Assembly: GCF_040796495.1 (NCBI RefSeq)
Contig: NZ_JBFNQN010000001.1
Coordinates: 372,001-436,000, forward strand
DNA from: Kineococcus endophyticus
Lineage (GTDB): Bacteria > Actinomycetota > Actinomycetes > Actinomycetales > Kineococcaceae
DNA length: 64,000 bases
Direction of reading: 5' to 3'
The notes under the pieces were generated by a model, which was not told the DNA's origin, did not search any database, and was given only the letters and a program-made list of their open reading frames with translations. Of the stretch, positions 26,676-35,438 are shown in pieces; position 1 is the stretch's first letter, and the number at the start of each line of letters is the position of its first letter. The translations under genes were made by a program, and so were the position numbers.

Positions 26676-28072
26676 CCGGCGTGCTCTCCGTGGCCGACCT
26701 CGGCCGCGTCCACCTCCTCGGCCTGGGTGGCGTCGGCGTGTCCGGCGTCGCCCGGCTCCTGGCCGCTCGCGGCGTCGAGGTCTCGGGCACCGACGCCGTC
26801 GACTCGGCCACGCTGCACCGGCTGGCGGAACTGGGCATCCGCACGTGCGTGGGGCACGACCCCGCGAACCTCGCCGACCTGGGCGCCGGCGACACGCTGG
26901 TCGTGAGCTCGGCGGTCCGCGAGGGCAACCCCGAGCTCGTCGCGGCGCGCGGACGCGGTCTGCGGGTGCTGCACCGCTCCCAGGCCCTCGCCGCCCTCAT
27001 GGCCGGCCGCCGTGGTGTGGCCGTCGCCGGGACGCACGGCAAGACGACGACGACGTCCATGCTCGCGGTCGCGCTCGTGGCCGCCGGGCTGGACCCCTCC
27101 TACGCCATCGGCGGGGAGCTGACGGGCGGCACCGACGGCGGCGCCCGCGACGGGTCCGGTCCGTTCGTGGCCGAGGCCGACGAGTCCGACGGGTCGTTCC
27201 GCGAGTACGCGCCGGTGGTCGACGTCGTCACGAACCTCGAACCGGACCACCTCGACCACTACGGGACCGCCGAGGCGTACACCGCCGCCTTCGACGAGTT
27301 CCTCGCGCGCCTGCAGCCCGGTGGCCTCCTCGTCGCCTGCGCGGACGACCCCGGCTCGGCCGCCCTCGCCGACCGCGCCCGTGCGCGGGGCGTGCGCGTG
27401 CGCACGTACGGCACGAGCCCCGCCGCCGACGTGGTCCTGACCGACGTGCGGCCGGGTCCGGCGCCGACCGCGCGGCTGGACGACGGCACCGGGCCGCGGG
27501 AGCTGCGGCTCGCGGTGCCCGGCGAGCACAACCTGCGCAACGCGGCCGCGGCCTTCTGCGCCGCCGTCGAGCTGGGCGCCGACCCCGACGCCGTCCTGGC
27601 CGGGCTGGCCTCCTTCGGGGGCGCCCGCCGCCGGTTCGAGCTCAAGGGCGAGGCCGGGGGAGTCCGGGTCGTCGACGACTACAGCCACCACCCGACCGAG
27701 GTCGAGGCGCTCCTGCGCGCCGCGCGACCCGTCGCGGGGGACGGCCGGGTGGTCGTCGTCTTCCAGCCGCACCTGGTGAGCCGGACGCGCACCTTCGCCC
27801 GGGAGTTCGGGCAGGCGCTGGCGCTGGCCGACGAGGTGGTCCTGCTCGACGTCTACGTCGCGCGGGAGGACCCCGACCCCGCGGTCACGGGTGCTCTCGT
27901 CGCGGACGCCGTGCCCCTGGACGTCGCGCACGTCCGGTACGTGCCGCGCCTGGAGGACGCGACCGCCGTGCTCGTGGACCTCGTCCGGCCCGGCGACCTC
28001 CTGCTGACCGTCGGGGCCGGGAACGTGACGACCCTCGGTCCCCGCGTCCTCGACGCCCTGGAACGGCGCTGA
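26672..28072 (+). CDS. murC: UDP-MurNAc:L-alanine ligase
   Basis: A 466-residue Mur ligase that starts the stem peptide. The N-terminal Rossmann domain has VHLLGLGGVGVSGVARLLAARG, the ATP loop is AGTHGKTTTTSMLA at about 119-132, VAEADESDGSF and NLEPDHLDHYG are central-domain motifs, and VVDDYSHHPTEVEALLRAAR and VFQPHLVSRTRTF are in the C-terminal domain. The His of HPTE and the whole ATP site are intact. The last base of its stop is the first base of ftsQ (TGATG). Confidence 0.96.
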   Translation: MTGVLSVADLGRVHLLGLGGVGVSGVARLLAARGVEVSGTDAVDSATLHRLAELGIRTCVGHDPANLADLGAGDTLVVSSAVREGNPELVAARGRGLRVLHRSQALAALMAGRRGVAVAGTHGKTTTTSMLAVALVAAGLDPSYAIGGELTGGTDGGARDGSGPFVAEADESDGSFREYAPVVDVVTNLEPDHLDHYGTAEAYTAAFDEFLARLQPGGLLVACADDPGSAALADRARARGVRVRTYGTSPAADVVLTDVRPGPAPTARLDDGTGPRELRLAVPGEHNLRNAAAAFCAAVELGADPDAVLAGLASFGGARRRFELKGEAGGVRVVDDYSHHPTEVEALLRAARPVAGDGRVVVVFQPHLVSRTRTFAREFGQALALADEVVLLDVYVAREDPDPAVTGALVADAVPLDVAHVRYVPRLEDATAVLVDLVRPGDLLLTVGAGNVTTLGPRVLDALERR

Positions 28073-29010
28073 TGGCCCGCCCGACCCGGCCCCGTCAGCC
28101 TCCCGCGCCCCCGGTGGAGCAGCCCCCGAAGGTGACCGGTGCCCCGCAGCGCCGGCGCGCCGCGCGGGCCACCGACGCGGCGCCCGTCCGGCCCGCGCGG
28201 CCCGTGCGTCCGGCGCGGACGGCCACGCCCACGGCACGCCCCGCGGTCCCGCCCCTTCCACGTGCCGGGAGCGGTGCACGCGCCCGCGTCGCCGACCTCG
28301 CCGGGGCCCGCCGGGCCCGTCGCTGGCGCCCGGGCCGGCGGTCCGCCCTCGCCCTCGGGGCGGTCCTCCTCGTCCTCGTCGCGGCCGGGTGGGTGCTGCT
28401 CGCCTCGCCCTGGCTGCGGGTCGAGCAGGTCCGCACGACGGGGGTCGAGCGGACCGATCCCGCTGCGGTGCAGCGGATCCTCGCCGGTGTCGACGGGACG
28501 CCGCTCGCCCGGGTCGACGCCCGCTCGCTGTCGCGCCGTCTCGCCGCGCTGCCGCTGGTGCAGAGCGTGGACGTCTCCCGGTCCTGGCCGTCGACGCTCG
28601 TCGTCGCGGTGCACGAACGCCAGGCCGTCGCGGCCGTCCCGTCGACCGCCGGGGGAGTCGACCTCGTCGACGGGGACGGCAACGTGCTCGTGCACGCCGA
28701 CGCCGCACCGGCGGGGGTGCCCACGCTCGACGTCGACGTCGCGAAGGCCGGGAGCGCCGCCCTGCAGGCCGCGATCGCGGTCAACGCCTCGCTCGGCGAC
28801 CAGGTGCGCAGCGAGGTCGCGTCGATCTCCGCGACCGGCCCGGACGCCGTCACCCTGCGCCTGGCGAAGGGCCCCACGGTCGTGTGGGGTGACGCGTCGC
28901 GCCCCGAGCGCAAGGCCGAGGTGCTCCTGCGGATGCTCGCCGACCCCACGGTGGCCGCGGCGCGGTCCGTCGACGTCTCCGCCCCCGACGCCCCCGCCGT
29001 CACTCCCTGA
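28072..29010 (+). CDS. ftsQ: Cell division protein FtsQ
   Basis: A bitopic protein of 312 residues. A long Pro/Ala/Arg-rich cytoplasmic segment (about 1-95) precedes one membrane helix (ALALGAVLLVLVAAGWVLLA). Outside lies the POTRA domain starting RVEQVRTTGVERTDPAAVQRIL, followed by LPLVQSVDVSRSWPSTLVVAVHERQAVAAV and the FtsQ beta domain. It links FtsL/DivIC to the divisome. The ATG overlaps murC by one base. A long inverted repeat lies in the gap that separates it from ftsZ. Confidence 0.94.
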   Translation: MARPTRPRQPPAPPVEQPPKVTGAPQRRRAARATDAAPVRPARPVRPARTATPTARPAVPPLPRAGSGARARVADLAGARRARRWRPGRRSALALGAVLLVLVAAGWVLLASPWLRVEQVRTTGVERTDPAAVQRILAGVDGTPLARVDARSLSRRLAALPLVQSVDVSRSWPSTLVVAVHERQAVAAVPSTAGGVDLVDGDGNVLVHADAAPAGVPTLDVDVAKAGSAALQAAIAVNASLGDQVRSEVASISATGPDAVTLRLAKGPTVVWGDASRPERKAEVLLRMLADPTVAAARSVDVSAPDAPAVTP

Positions 29011-29047
29011 CCCGGCCGCTCCGTCGGCCAGTCCCCGCCACCAGGGG

Positions 29048-29098
29048 GGATCGTCGACGCAGCGCGCTCACCAGGTGAGCCGGCTGCGTCGACGATCC
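29048..29098. terminator. Long inverted repeat after ftsQ
   Basis: A 16-base arm GGATCGTCGACGCAGC (29048-29063) pairs perfectly with 29083-29098. Inside it a second inverted repeat GCTCACC/GGTGAGC (29066-29080) adds a further stem. It probably acts as a terminator for the mra-ftsQ transcript, although no T tract follows. A protein-binding or cruciform role is possible. Confidence 0.55.
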
Positions 29099-29280
29099 CA
29101 CCGCGCGGCCCGGGCCGGCCCCGCAGGACGTCACGCACCGTCCGGGCAGGTCGACGGAACGTGGTAGTCGCCCTCCGATCCGCATCCGATCGACGTGTTG
29201 TCGCGACACGCCGCGCCATCGGTTGCCTTTGCCCCGTCCGGCTCCCTACGGTCACCACCCAGCAGAACGTGACATAACGT

Positions 29281-29301
29281 TGACCCTCTACTTGAGGGTC
29301 A
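29281..29301. promoter_or_regulatory. Palindrome in the ftsZ upstream region
   Basis: TGACCCTC-TACTT-GAGGGTCA is a perfect 8-bp inverted repeat centred 61 bases before the ftsZ start. The left arm also forms TTGACC, a -35-like hexamer. It may be an operator or part of an ftsZ promoter. Confidence 0.45.
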
Positions 29302-29351
29302 GGGTTTCGCAGCACGGACAGACCAGGCGAAAGAGGCGAGAGGCAACCACC

Positions 29352-30704
29352 GTGGCAGCTCCGCAGAACTACCTAGCGGTCATCAAGGTCGTCGGCGTCG
29401 GCGGCGGTGGTGTGAACGCGGTCAACCGGATGATCGAGGTCGGCCTCAAGGGCGTCGAGTTCATCGCCGTCAACACCGACGCCCAGGCGCTCCTGATGTC
29501 GGACGCCGACGTCAAGCTCGACGTCGGCCGCGAACTCACCCGCGGGCTCGGCGCCGGCGCCGACCCCGAGGTCGGCCGCAAGGCGGCCGAGGACCACGCC
29601 GAGGAGATCGAGGAGGTGCTCAAGGGCGCCGACATGGTCTTCGTCACCGCCGGCGAGGGTGGCGGCACCGGCACCGGCGGCGCGCCCGTCGTGGCCCGCA
29701 TCGCCCGCTCGCTCGGCGCCCTGACGATCGGTGTCGTGACGCGCCCGTTCGTCTTCGAGGGCCGCCGCCGCGCGAACTCCGCCGAGAGCGGCATCGCCGA
29801 GCTGCGCGACGAGGTCGACACCCTCATCGTCATCCCGAACGACCGGCTGCTGTCGATCTCGGACAAGACGGTCAGCATCCTCGACGCCTTCAAGTCGGCC
29901 GACCAGGTCCTGCTGTCCGGTGTCCAGGGCATCACCGACCTCATCACCACGCCGGGGCTGATCAACCTCGACTTCGCGGACGTGAAGTCGGTCATGCAGG
30001 GCGCCGGGTCCGCCCTCATGGGCATCGGGTCCGCGCGCGGGGACGACCGCGCCATCCACGCCGCCGAGGCGGCTGTGAACTCCCCGCTCCTCGAGGCCAG
30101 CATCGATGGCGCCCACGGCGTCCTGCTGTCCATCCAGGGCGGTTCCGACCTCGGCCTGTACGAGATCAACGAGGCCGCGCGCCTGGTCCAGGAGGCCGCG
30201 CACCCCGAGGCGAACATCATCTTCGGGACGGTCATCGACGACGCCCTCGGCGACGAGGTGCGCGTCACCGTCATCGCCGCGGGCTTCGACGCGGGCACCC
30301 CGAAGAGCCGTCGCGACGAGCGCGCGCTCGGCCAGGTCTCCGGCCGCCCGGTCCCGGCCAGCGCCGTGCCCCCGCGCACCACGCGCCCGGCGACCCCGGA
30401 GCCGACGTACGCCCCGCAGCCGCAGTACACGCAGCAGCAGCCTGCCCAGCAGCAGCCGGCGCCGAGCTACCAGGCCCCGGCGCCCACGCCGCAGTACACC
30501 CAGGCCCAGCCGACGGCCCCGGCCCAGCAGCAGCCGCAGCAGCAGCCGCAGTACGCCCAGCAGGCGCCCCAGGTCGTGCCGTCGCCGGACCCGGTCCAGG
30601 TGCCGCGCATCATCGAGCTGCCGCAGGACACCGCGGCCGCCCGTCGTCCGAGCCGGCCCCGGCCGGAGGAGGACGACCTGGACGTGCCCGACTTCCTCAA
30701 GTGA
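29352..30704 (+). CDS. ftsZ: Cell division GTPase FtsZ
   Basis: A 450-residue tubulin homologue that polymerises into the Z ring. GTP-binding parts are complete: [18 protein letters not shown], the G-box [12 protein letters not shown], and [15 protein letters not shown] of the T7 loop. The C-terminal linker is rich in Gln and Pro (about 360-430), and the end [10 protein letters not shown] is the conserved peptide that binds SepF and FtsW. The GTG at 29352 is chosen because the reading frame before it is not conserved in the family. ftsA is absent, as usual in actinobacteria. Confidence 0.97.
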   Translation: MAAPQNYLAVIKVVGVGGGGVNAVNRMIEVGLKGVEFIAVNTDAQALLMSDADVKLDVGRELTRGLGAGADPEVGRKAAEDHAEEIEEVLKGADMVFVTAGEGGGTGTGGAPVVARIARSLGALTIGVVTRPFVFEGRRRANSAESGIAELRDEVDTLIVIPNDRLLSISDKTVSILDAFKSADQVLLSGVQGITDLITTPGLINLDFADVKSVMQGAGSALMGIGSARGDDRAIHAAEAAVNSPLLEASIDGAHGVLLSIQGGSDLGLYEINEAARLVQEAAHPEANIIFGTVIDDALGDEVRVTVIAAGFDAGTPKSRRDERALGQVSGRPVPASAVPPRTTRPATPEPTYAPQPQYTQQQPAQQQPAPSYQAPAPTPQYTQAQPTAPAQQQPQQQPQYAQQAPQVVPSPDPVQVPRIIELPQDTAAARRPSRPRPEEDDLDVPDFLK

Positions 30705-30722
30705 GTCGCACGGTCCGCTGAG

Positions 30723-31460
30723 GTGGCTACCGACGCACCCCTGAGCACCGTCCCGCTGCTGGACGCCGGTCTGCCGGCCGGCGTCCACGGCGGGTTCACC
30801 ACCCGCGCGGGCGGCACCGGTCGGGCCCCCTTCGCGGGGCTGAACCTCGGCGACCACGTCGGGGACGACCCCGCCCGCGTCGCCGCGCACCGCGAGGCGT
30901 TGCGGCGCAGCGTCCGTGCGGACGTCCTCGTCGTGCCCCGCCAGGTGCACGGCGCGGACGTCGTCGAGGTCGTCAGCCCGCCGGCGACGGCCCCCGAGGC
31001 CGACGCCCTGTTCACCCGGGTCCCGGGCATCGCCGTGGCCGTGGTCGTGGCCGACTGCGTCCCGGTCCTGCTCGCCGACGCCGGAGGCGGTCTCGTGGGC
31101 GTCGCCCACGCCGGTCGTCCCGGTCTCGTCGCGGGCGTCGTGCCCGCCCTCGTCGCCGCGATGCGGTCGGCGGGTGCTCGCCACCTCCTCGCCGCCCTCG
31201 GCCCCTCCGTCTGCGGCGGCTGCTACGAGGTCCCGCAGGCCATGGCCGACGACGTCGCGGCGCAGGTCCCCGCCGCCCGCGCCCGGACGCGGTGGGGGAC
31301 GGCGGCCGTCGACGTCGCCGCCGGGGTGCGGTCCCAGCTCGACGCCCTCGGCGTCCCCGCCCGCGACCTCGGCCGCTGCACCGTCGAGCACGACGACCTC
31401 TTCTCGTTCCGCCGCGACGGGAGCACCGGCCGGTCGGCCGGCGTCGTGGTGCTCGCGTGA
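30723..31460 (+). CDS. pgeF: PgeF/YfiH family peptidoglycan editing-type oxidase
   Basis: A 245-residue multicopper-oxidase-like (DUF152, laccase domain) protein. Metal or catalytic residues appear in PRQVHGADVV, VVVADCVPVLL, GVAHAGRPGL and LGPSVCGGCYEVP. The usual HAGWRG is here HAGRPG, so the Trp is lost. In E. coli this family removes wrongly inserted L-Ser stem peptides; other members act on purine nucleosides, so the substrate here is open. It follows ftsZ by 18 bases and overlaps yggS by four. Confidence 0.9.
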   Translation: MATDAPLSTVPLLDAGLPAGVHGGFTTRAGGTGRAPFAGLNLGDHVGDDPARVAAHREALRRSVRADVLVVPRQVHGADVVEVVSPPATAPEADALFTRVPGIAVAVVVADCVPVLLADAGGGLVGVAHAGRPGLVAGVVPALVAAMRSAGARHLLAALGPSVCGGCYEVPQAMADDVAAQVPAARARTRWGTAAVDVAAGVRSQLDALGVPARDLGRCTVEHDDLFSFRRDGSTGRSAGVVVLA

Positions 31461-32167
31461 ACCGGACCGAGGAGCTGGCGGCCGGGCTGGCGCGCACCCG
31501 CGAGCGCACGGCCGCCGCGGCGCGGGCCGCCGGCCGTGACCCGGGCGACCTCACCCTCGTCGTCGTGACGAAGTTCTTCCCGGCCGACGACGTGCGCCGG
31601 CTGGCCGGCCTCGGCGTGGCGGACGCGGGGGAGAGCCGGGACCAGGAGGCGTCGTCCAAGGCGGCGGAGCTGGCCGACCTCGACCTGCGCTGGCACTTCG
31701 TCGGCCAGCTCCAGACCAACAAGGCGCGGTCGGTCGCGCGCTACGCCGACGTCGTGCACTCCGTCGACCGGACCCGCCTGGCCGCGGCCCTGCAGGCCGG
31801 GGCCGCCCACGCCGGCCGCCGGGTCGGCTGCTTCGTCCAGGTCGACCTCGCCGCGGGGCTCGGTCTCGACGTCGACGCGGGTCGTGGCGGTGCCGTGGGG
31901 GACGACGTCCTGCGCGTCGCCGACGCCGTCGCGGCGGGGGAGCACCTCGCGCTGCGCGGCGTCATGGCGGTCGCCCCGCAGGGGGTCGAACCGGCGCGCG
32001 CCTTCGCGGAGCTGGCCCGCACCGCCGAGCGCGTGCGCGCCCTGCACCCCGGCGCGGTGGACGTCTCGGCCGGGATGAGCGGCGACCTCGAGGAGGCCGT
32101 CGCGGCCGGGGCGACACACCTGCGTGTCGGCAGCGCGATCCTCGGATCTCGTCCGCCCGCGCGGTAG
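31457..32167 (+). CDS. YggS family PLP-binding protein
   Basis: A 236-residue protein with a PLP-binding barrel (alanine racemase N-terminal fold, no catalytic activity known). The PLP lysine lies in LVVVTKFFPADDVR; GESRDQEASSKA, WHFVGQLQTNKARSV and GMSGDLEEAVAAGATHLRVGSAILG are family signatures. Members keep vitamin B6 and amino-acid pools balanced. The GTG start at 31457 overlaps pgeF, and the gene lies before sepF in the standard order. Confidence 0.93.
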   Translation: MNRTEELAAGLARTRERTAAAARAAGRDPGDLTLVVVTKFFPADDVRRLAGLGVADAGESRDQEASSKAAELADLDLRWHFVGQLQTNKARSVARYADVVHSVDRTRLAAALQAGAAHAGRRVGCFVQVDLAAGLGLDVDAGRGGAVGDDVLRVADAVAAGEHLALRGVMAVAPQGVEPARAFAELARTAERVRALHPGAVDVSAGMSGDLEEAVAAGATHLRVGSAILGSRPPAR

Positions 32168-32260
32168 CGTCCGACAGCAGGTCACGCCCTCCGGGCGGGC
32201 CGCCCGCACCACCCACAGCCCCACCCGACGACTGACCAGCACGATCCCGAGGAGCCTGCG

Positions 32261-32845
32261 ATGGCCGGCGCGCTGCGCAATGCGATGGTCTACCTCGGCC
32301 TCGCCGAGGACGACCGCTACGCCGAGGACGGCGAGGTCGACCAGACCCGACCGCGGGTCGAGACGACCGCGACGGCGCGGCCCGAACCGCGGGAGCAGCC
32401 GCGTCCCGAGCCGCGCCTGGAGGTGCGGCACGACCCCCGCCCCGAGCCGGCGGCGGAGCGGCGCGCCGCCACGGCGACCACGGCCCAGGTGACCCCGATC
32501 AGGAAGCAGGTGGCCCACGTGGTCTCCCAGACCTCCAGCTCCCCGGCCCCGTCGTCCTCCTCGGAGCTGCACCGGATCACGACGATCCACCCGCGGACGT
32601 ACAACGAGGCCAAGATCATCGGCGAGTCGTTCCGCGAGGGCGTGCCGGTCATCATGAACCTCACGGACATGGACGACTCCGACGCCAAGCGCCTCGTCGA
32701 CTTCTCCGCCGGGCTCGTCTTCGGCCTCCACGGGTCCATCGAGCGCGTGACCAACAAGGTGTTCCTGCTCTCGCCCGCGAACGTCGAGGTCGCGACGCAG
32801 GAGGAGGAGCGTCCCGTGGAGCGCACCTTCTTCAACCAGTCCTGA
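32261..32845 (+). CDS. sepF: Cell division protein SepF
   Basis: A 194-residue protein that anchors FtsZ to the membrane where FtsA is missing. An N-terminal amphipathic helix (ALRNAMVYLGLAEDD) is the expected membrane-binding part, a charged Arg/Glu/Pro linker follows, and the SepF domain spans about 105-180 with IHPRTYNEAKIIGESFREGVPVIMNLTDMDDSDAKRLVDFSAGLVFGL. The ATG follows CGAGGAG. TAGCGT at 32165-32170 may be a -10 box for it. Confidence 0.95.
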   Translation: MAGALRNAMVYLGLAEDDRYAEDGEVDQTRPRVETTATARPEPREQPRPEPRLEVRHDPRPEPAAERRAATATTAQVTPIRKQVAHVVSQTSSSPAPSSSSELHRITTIHPRTYNEAKIIGESFREGVPVIMNLTDMDDSDAKRLVDFSAGLVFGLHGSIERVTNKVFLLSPANVEVATQEEERPVERTFFNQS

Positions 32846-32894
32846 CGGGTGGCGCCGGACCCCGGCACCCGTCCCGATCAGGCAGGATGACGAC

Positions 32895-33200
32895 GTGGCC
32901 GTGGTCTTCAAGCTCCTCGAAATCGTCGTCCTGCTCTTCTTCATCTGCCTGATCGGGCGTCTTGTCCTGGACTGGGTGCAGGCACTCTCGCGCGAGTGGC
33001 GTCCCCGCGGGGTCGTCCTCGTGCTCGCCGAGGTCGTCTACACGGTGACCGACCCGCCGCTGAAGGCGCTGCGCAAGGTCCTGCCGCCGCTGCGCCTCGG
33101 AGCCGTGCAGCTCGACCTGGCCTTCCTGGTCCTGGCGATCCTCTGCTCGATCCTCATGCCGACCTTCGACGGGCTGTCCCAGCGGGCCGCCCTGTCCTGA
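32895..33200 (+). CDS. YggT family membrane protein
   Basis: A 101-residue protein with two membrane helices (about 8-27 and 75-95) and the YggT motif FTDPPLKALRKVLPP-like VTDPPLKALRKVLPPLRLGAVQLDLAFL. It usually sits between sepF and divIVA in actinobacteria; its function is not established. CAGGAT lies six bases before the GTG start, which suggests a leaderless transcript. No Shine-Dalgarno is seen. Confidence 0.9.
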   Translation: MAVVFKLLEIVVLLFFICLIGRLVLDWVQALSREWRPRGVVLVLAEVVYTVTDPPLKALRKVLPPLRLGAVQLDLAFLVLAILCSILMPTFDGLSQRAALS

Positions 33201-33318
33201 GGTCGCCCCGCCGGGCCGGGCGCGCCGGTGGTGCCTCCGGGTGACCACCGCGCCCGGGCCGCCGCCCGGACGGGTGGCCCCGCGGCCCGCTGTCCGGGTC
33301 GGGCGCGATCACGTCCGC

Positions 33319-33324
33319 TACCGT
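33319..33324 (+). promoter_or_regulatory. Possible -10 box of divIVA
   Basis: TACCGT in the 191-base gap between yggT and divIVA lies about 68 bases before the start and resembles an actinobacterial -10 element. No convincing -35 element is visible at the right distance. Confidence 0.3.
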
Positions 33325-33391
33325 GAGACGTGAGCCACCGTCCGTCCGGGCGGTCACCGTCGGAACCCGCCCGTCAGCAGAGGTGCACAAG

Positions 33392-34048
33392 ATGCCGCTC
33401 ACTCCGGAAGACGTCGTCGAGAAGCGTTTCAACCCCACGCGCGTGCGCGAGGGGTACGCGCAGGACGAGGTCGACGACTTCCTCGACGAGGTCGTCGCCG
33501 AGCTGCGCCGCCTCAACGCGGAGAACTCCGAGCTGCGCGGGCAGCTGAACCAGTGCCAGTCCCGCGTGGCCGAGCTCACGCGCACCGGTGCCGGGGCCGC
33601 AGCCGGGGAGGCCGCCGAGGTGCCGCAGGCCGCCCCGACCCTGGAGAAGGCGCCCGAGCCGGAGCCCGAGCCGCAGCCGCAGCCGGCCCTCGTCGAGGCC
33701 GCCGCGGCCCAGCCCGCCGGGGACGACGCCGCGTCCCGCGCCGCGGGCGTGATCGCGCTCGCCCAGCGCCTGCACGACGAGTACGTCCGCGAGGGCGAGT
33801 CGCAGCGCGACGCCCTCGTGCTGTCCGCGCAGGAGCAGGCCGAGCGCGTGGTCGCCGAGGCCGAGGCCCGCCGCGACCGCACCCTGGGCGAGCTCGAGGG
33901 CCGCCGCGTCGCCCTCGAAGAGGTCATCACCCAGCTGCACGGCCGGGAGACCACCTACCGCGAGCAGCTCGAGCAGTTCATCGCCTCCCAGCTGGAGGAC
34001 CTGCGCCGGGTCGCCCGCGTCGTCCCGGACGACGCCGTCTCGCGCTGA
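33392..34048 (+). CDS. divIVA: Polar growth / septum protein DivIVA (Wag31)
   Basis: A 218-residue coiled-coil protein that recognises curved membrane. The N-terminal DivIVA domain MPLTPEDVVEKRFNPTRVREGYAQDEVDDFLDEVV is intact and is followed by a first coiled coil, an Ala/Pro/Glu-rich linker (about 72-120) and a long second coiled coil to residue 210. The ATG at 33392 follows AGAGGTG; the 23 upstream codons in frame are not conserved. A strong hairpin ends the transcript. Confidence 0.95.
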   Translation: MPLTPEDVVEKRFNPTRVREGYAQDEVDDFLDEVVAELRRLNAENSELRGQLNQCQSRVAELTRTGAGAAAGEAAEVPQAAPTLEKAPEPEPEPQPQPALVEAAAAQPAGDDAASRAAGVIALAQRLHDEYVREGESQRDALVLSAQEQAERVVAEAEARRDRTLGELEGRRVALEEVITQLHGRETTYREQLEQFIASQLEDLRRVARVVPDDAVSR

Positions 34049-34073
34049 CGCCGGACCCGCTCCGCTCGACCGC

Positions 34074-34102
34074 AGCCGCCGCCCCATACCGGGGCGGCGG
34101 CT
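34074..34102 (+). terminator. Terminator after divIVA
   Basis: AGCCGCCGCCCC (34074-34085) pairs perfectly with GGGGCGGCGGCT (34091-34102) around a 5-base loop. It lies 26 bases after the divIVA stop and is the likely end of the dcw region. Confidence 0.75.
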
Positions 34103-34229
34103 GTCGTCGTCCCACCCGGACGGATCAGTTCTGGCGACTTTCTGTTTCCGGTTGCTCACAGAGGGTGATAGTCCCTAGTGTCTCCCGCACGCGGCAGCAC
34201 GGCCGCACACGACGAGAGGGGGGACCACG

Positions 34230-34730
34230 GTGCACGGAGTGTCTGCGGGGACGACGGAGCCCACCGCGATGGCGGGCGCGGCGGTGGGGGCGACGACGAC
34301 GGGACTGACGGGCAGGGCCGCCCGGGCGGCGGCGGTGCGCGAGCTGCCGGTGAAGGACTCCGAGGAGGCGTGGACTCCCGAGGAGCTGGCCGAGGTCCGC
34401 TCCGAGCTCATGACGGAGGTGGACCGCCTCACCCGTCAGCTCGACGACGCGACGTCCTCCTTCTCCGCGCTCGTCCGCTCCAGCGCCGAGGGGTCCGGGG
34501 ACGACCAGGTGGACCACGGCGCCACGACGGCCGGCCGCGAGCACGAGATGACGATCGTCAACAACGCGCGCGACCTGCTCGAGCAGACCCAGCGCGCCCT
34601 GGTCCGGATGTCCTCCGGCGCCTACGGCGTCTGCGAGTCCTGCAGCGGGGCGGTCGGCAAGGCCCGGCTGCAGGCGTTCCCGCGGGTCACGCTGTGCATG
34701 CCCTGCAAGTCCCAGGCCGAGCGCCGCTGA
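34230..34730 (+). CDS. DksA/TraR family zinc-finger protein
   Basis: A 166-residue protein. The C-terminal four-cysteine zinc finger is clear: YGVCESCSGAVGKARLQAFP...LCMPC (C-x2-C...C-x2-C), preceded by a helical segment (ELAEVRSELMTEVDRLTRQLDDA). The N-terminal ~45 residues are Ala/Thr/Gly-rich. Such proteins can bind in the RNA polymerase secondary channel; whether this one replaces DksA is unknown. The start is GTG behind GAGAGGGGGGA. The gene commonly precedes lspA in actinobacteria. Confidence 0.9.
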   Translation: MHGVSAGTTEPTAMAGAAVGATTTGLTGRAARAAAVRELPVKDSEEAWTPEELAEVRSELMTEVDRLTRQLDDATSSFSALVRSSAEGSGDDQVDHGATTAGREHEMTIVNNARDLLEQTQRALVRMSSGAYGVCESCSGAVGKARLQAFPRVTLCMPCKSQAERR

Positions 34731-34746
34731 CGGGTTCGTGCCGCCG

Positions 34747-34783
34747 TTCCTCCTCCCGGGCGTCGCGGGCCCGGGGGGAGGAA
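34747..34783 (+). terminator. Hairpin between the zinc-finger gene and lspA
   Basis: TTCCTCCTCCCGGG (34747-34760) pairs with CCCGGGGGGAGGAA (34770-34783) with one mismatch around a 9-base loop, 16 bases after the zinc-finger gene stop. It is a probable terminator or partial terminator. Confidence 0.5.
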
Positions 34784-34808
34784 GCGGCCGTGGGAGACTG
34801 GGGCCGCC

Positions 34809-35438
34809 ATGAGCCCAGCCGAGACCCCCGCCGGAACACCGTCCGACCCCCCGACCGACCCCAGGGGTGACACAGCGGGTGACGCACCGCCCGGTGGGTC
34901 CCGCCGTCCCCGGCGCGCCCTCTGGACGCTCCTGGTGTGGGCCGTCGTGTACGTGCTCGACCAGGTCACCAAGGTGCTGGCCGTGGCGAACCTCGAACCG
35001 GGGGTCGTCCGTCCCTTCGTGGGCGAGGTCCTGCAGTTCCACCTGATCCGCAACCCCGGGGCGGCGTTCAGCTTCGCGACCGGGGCGACGTGGATCTTCA
35101 CGGTCCTCGCCGCCGTCGTGGTCGTCGTGGTCGTGCGCATGTCCCGCAAGCTGCGCAGCCTGCCGTGGGCCCTGGCCTTCGGCTTCCTGCTCGCGGGGGC
35201 GACCGGCAACCTGACCGACCGCCTGCTGCGGGCGCCGGGCTTCGCGCGCGGCCACGTCGTGGACTTCCTGCAGCTGCCCCACTGGCCGATCTTCAACGTC
35301 GCCGACGCCAGCATCTGCGTCGCCGCCGTCTTCATCGCCGTCCTCGCCGTGCGCGGCGTGGGGCTCGACGGCACCCGGCAGACCCGCGAGACCCCCGCCC
35401 CGGACGCCTCGACCCGGCGGGAGGCCGACGGTGCCTGA
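34809..35438 (+). CDS. lspA: Lipoprotein signal peptidase (signal peptidase II)
   Basis: A 209-residue aspartyl protease with four membrane helices that cleaves prolipoproteins before the lipid-modified Cys. Catalytic Asp regions are GNLTDRLLR...GHVVDFLQL and [13 protein letters not shown], and [12 protein letters not shown] is another family motif. The N-terminal 35 residues are a Pro/Asp-rich cytoplasmic extension. The 3' end overlaps the pseudouridine synthase gene by eight bases, so they are coupled. Confidence 0.96.
   Translation: MSPAETPAGTPSDPPTDPRGDTAGDAPPGGSRRPRRALWTLLVWAVVYVLDQVTKVLAVANLEPGVVRPFVGEVLQFHLIRNPGAAFSFATGATWIFTVLAAVVVVVVVRMSRKLRSLPWALAFGFLLAGATGNLTDRLLRAPGFARGHVVDFLQLPHWPIFNVADASICVAAVFIAVLAVRGVGLDGTRQTRETPAPDASTRREADGA

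Larger units (their letters stand above)
29011..29351. other. ftsQ-ftsZ intergenic region
   Basis: A 341-base gap inside the otherwise tight dcw cluster. It contains a long inverted repeat (29048-29098) and, 50 bases before ftsZ, an 8-bp palindrome (29281-29301). The part in between has no open frame that looks coding. ftsZ in actinobacteria is usually transcribed from its own promoters in this gap; a -10-like TAACGT is present at 29275-29280 but the exact core elements are uncertain. Confidence 0.6.

Noticed and set aside
30420-30600. Short tandem CAGCAG-type repeats in ftsZ as a repeat array
   Set aside because: They encode the Gln/Pro-rich linker of FtsZ and are low-complexity coding sequence, not a CRISPR or mobile repeat.
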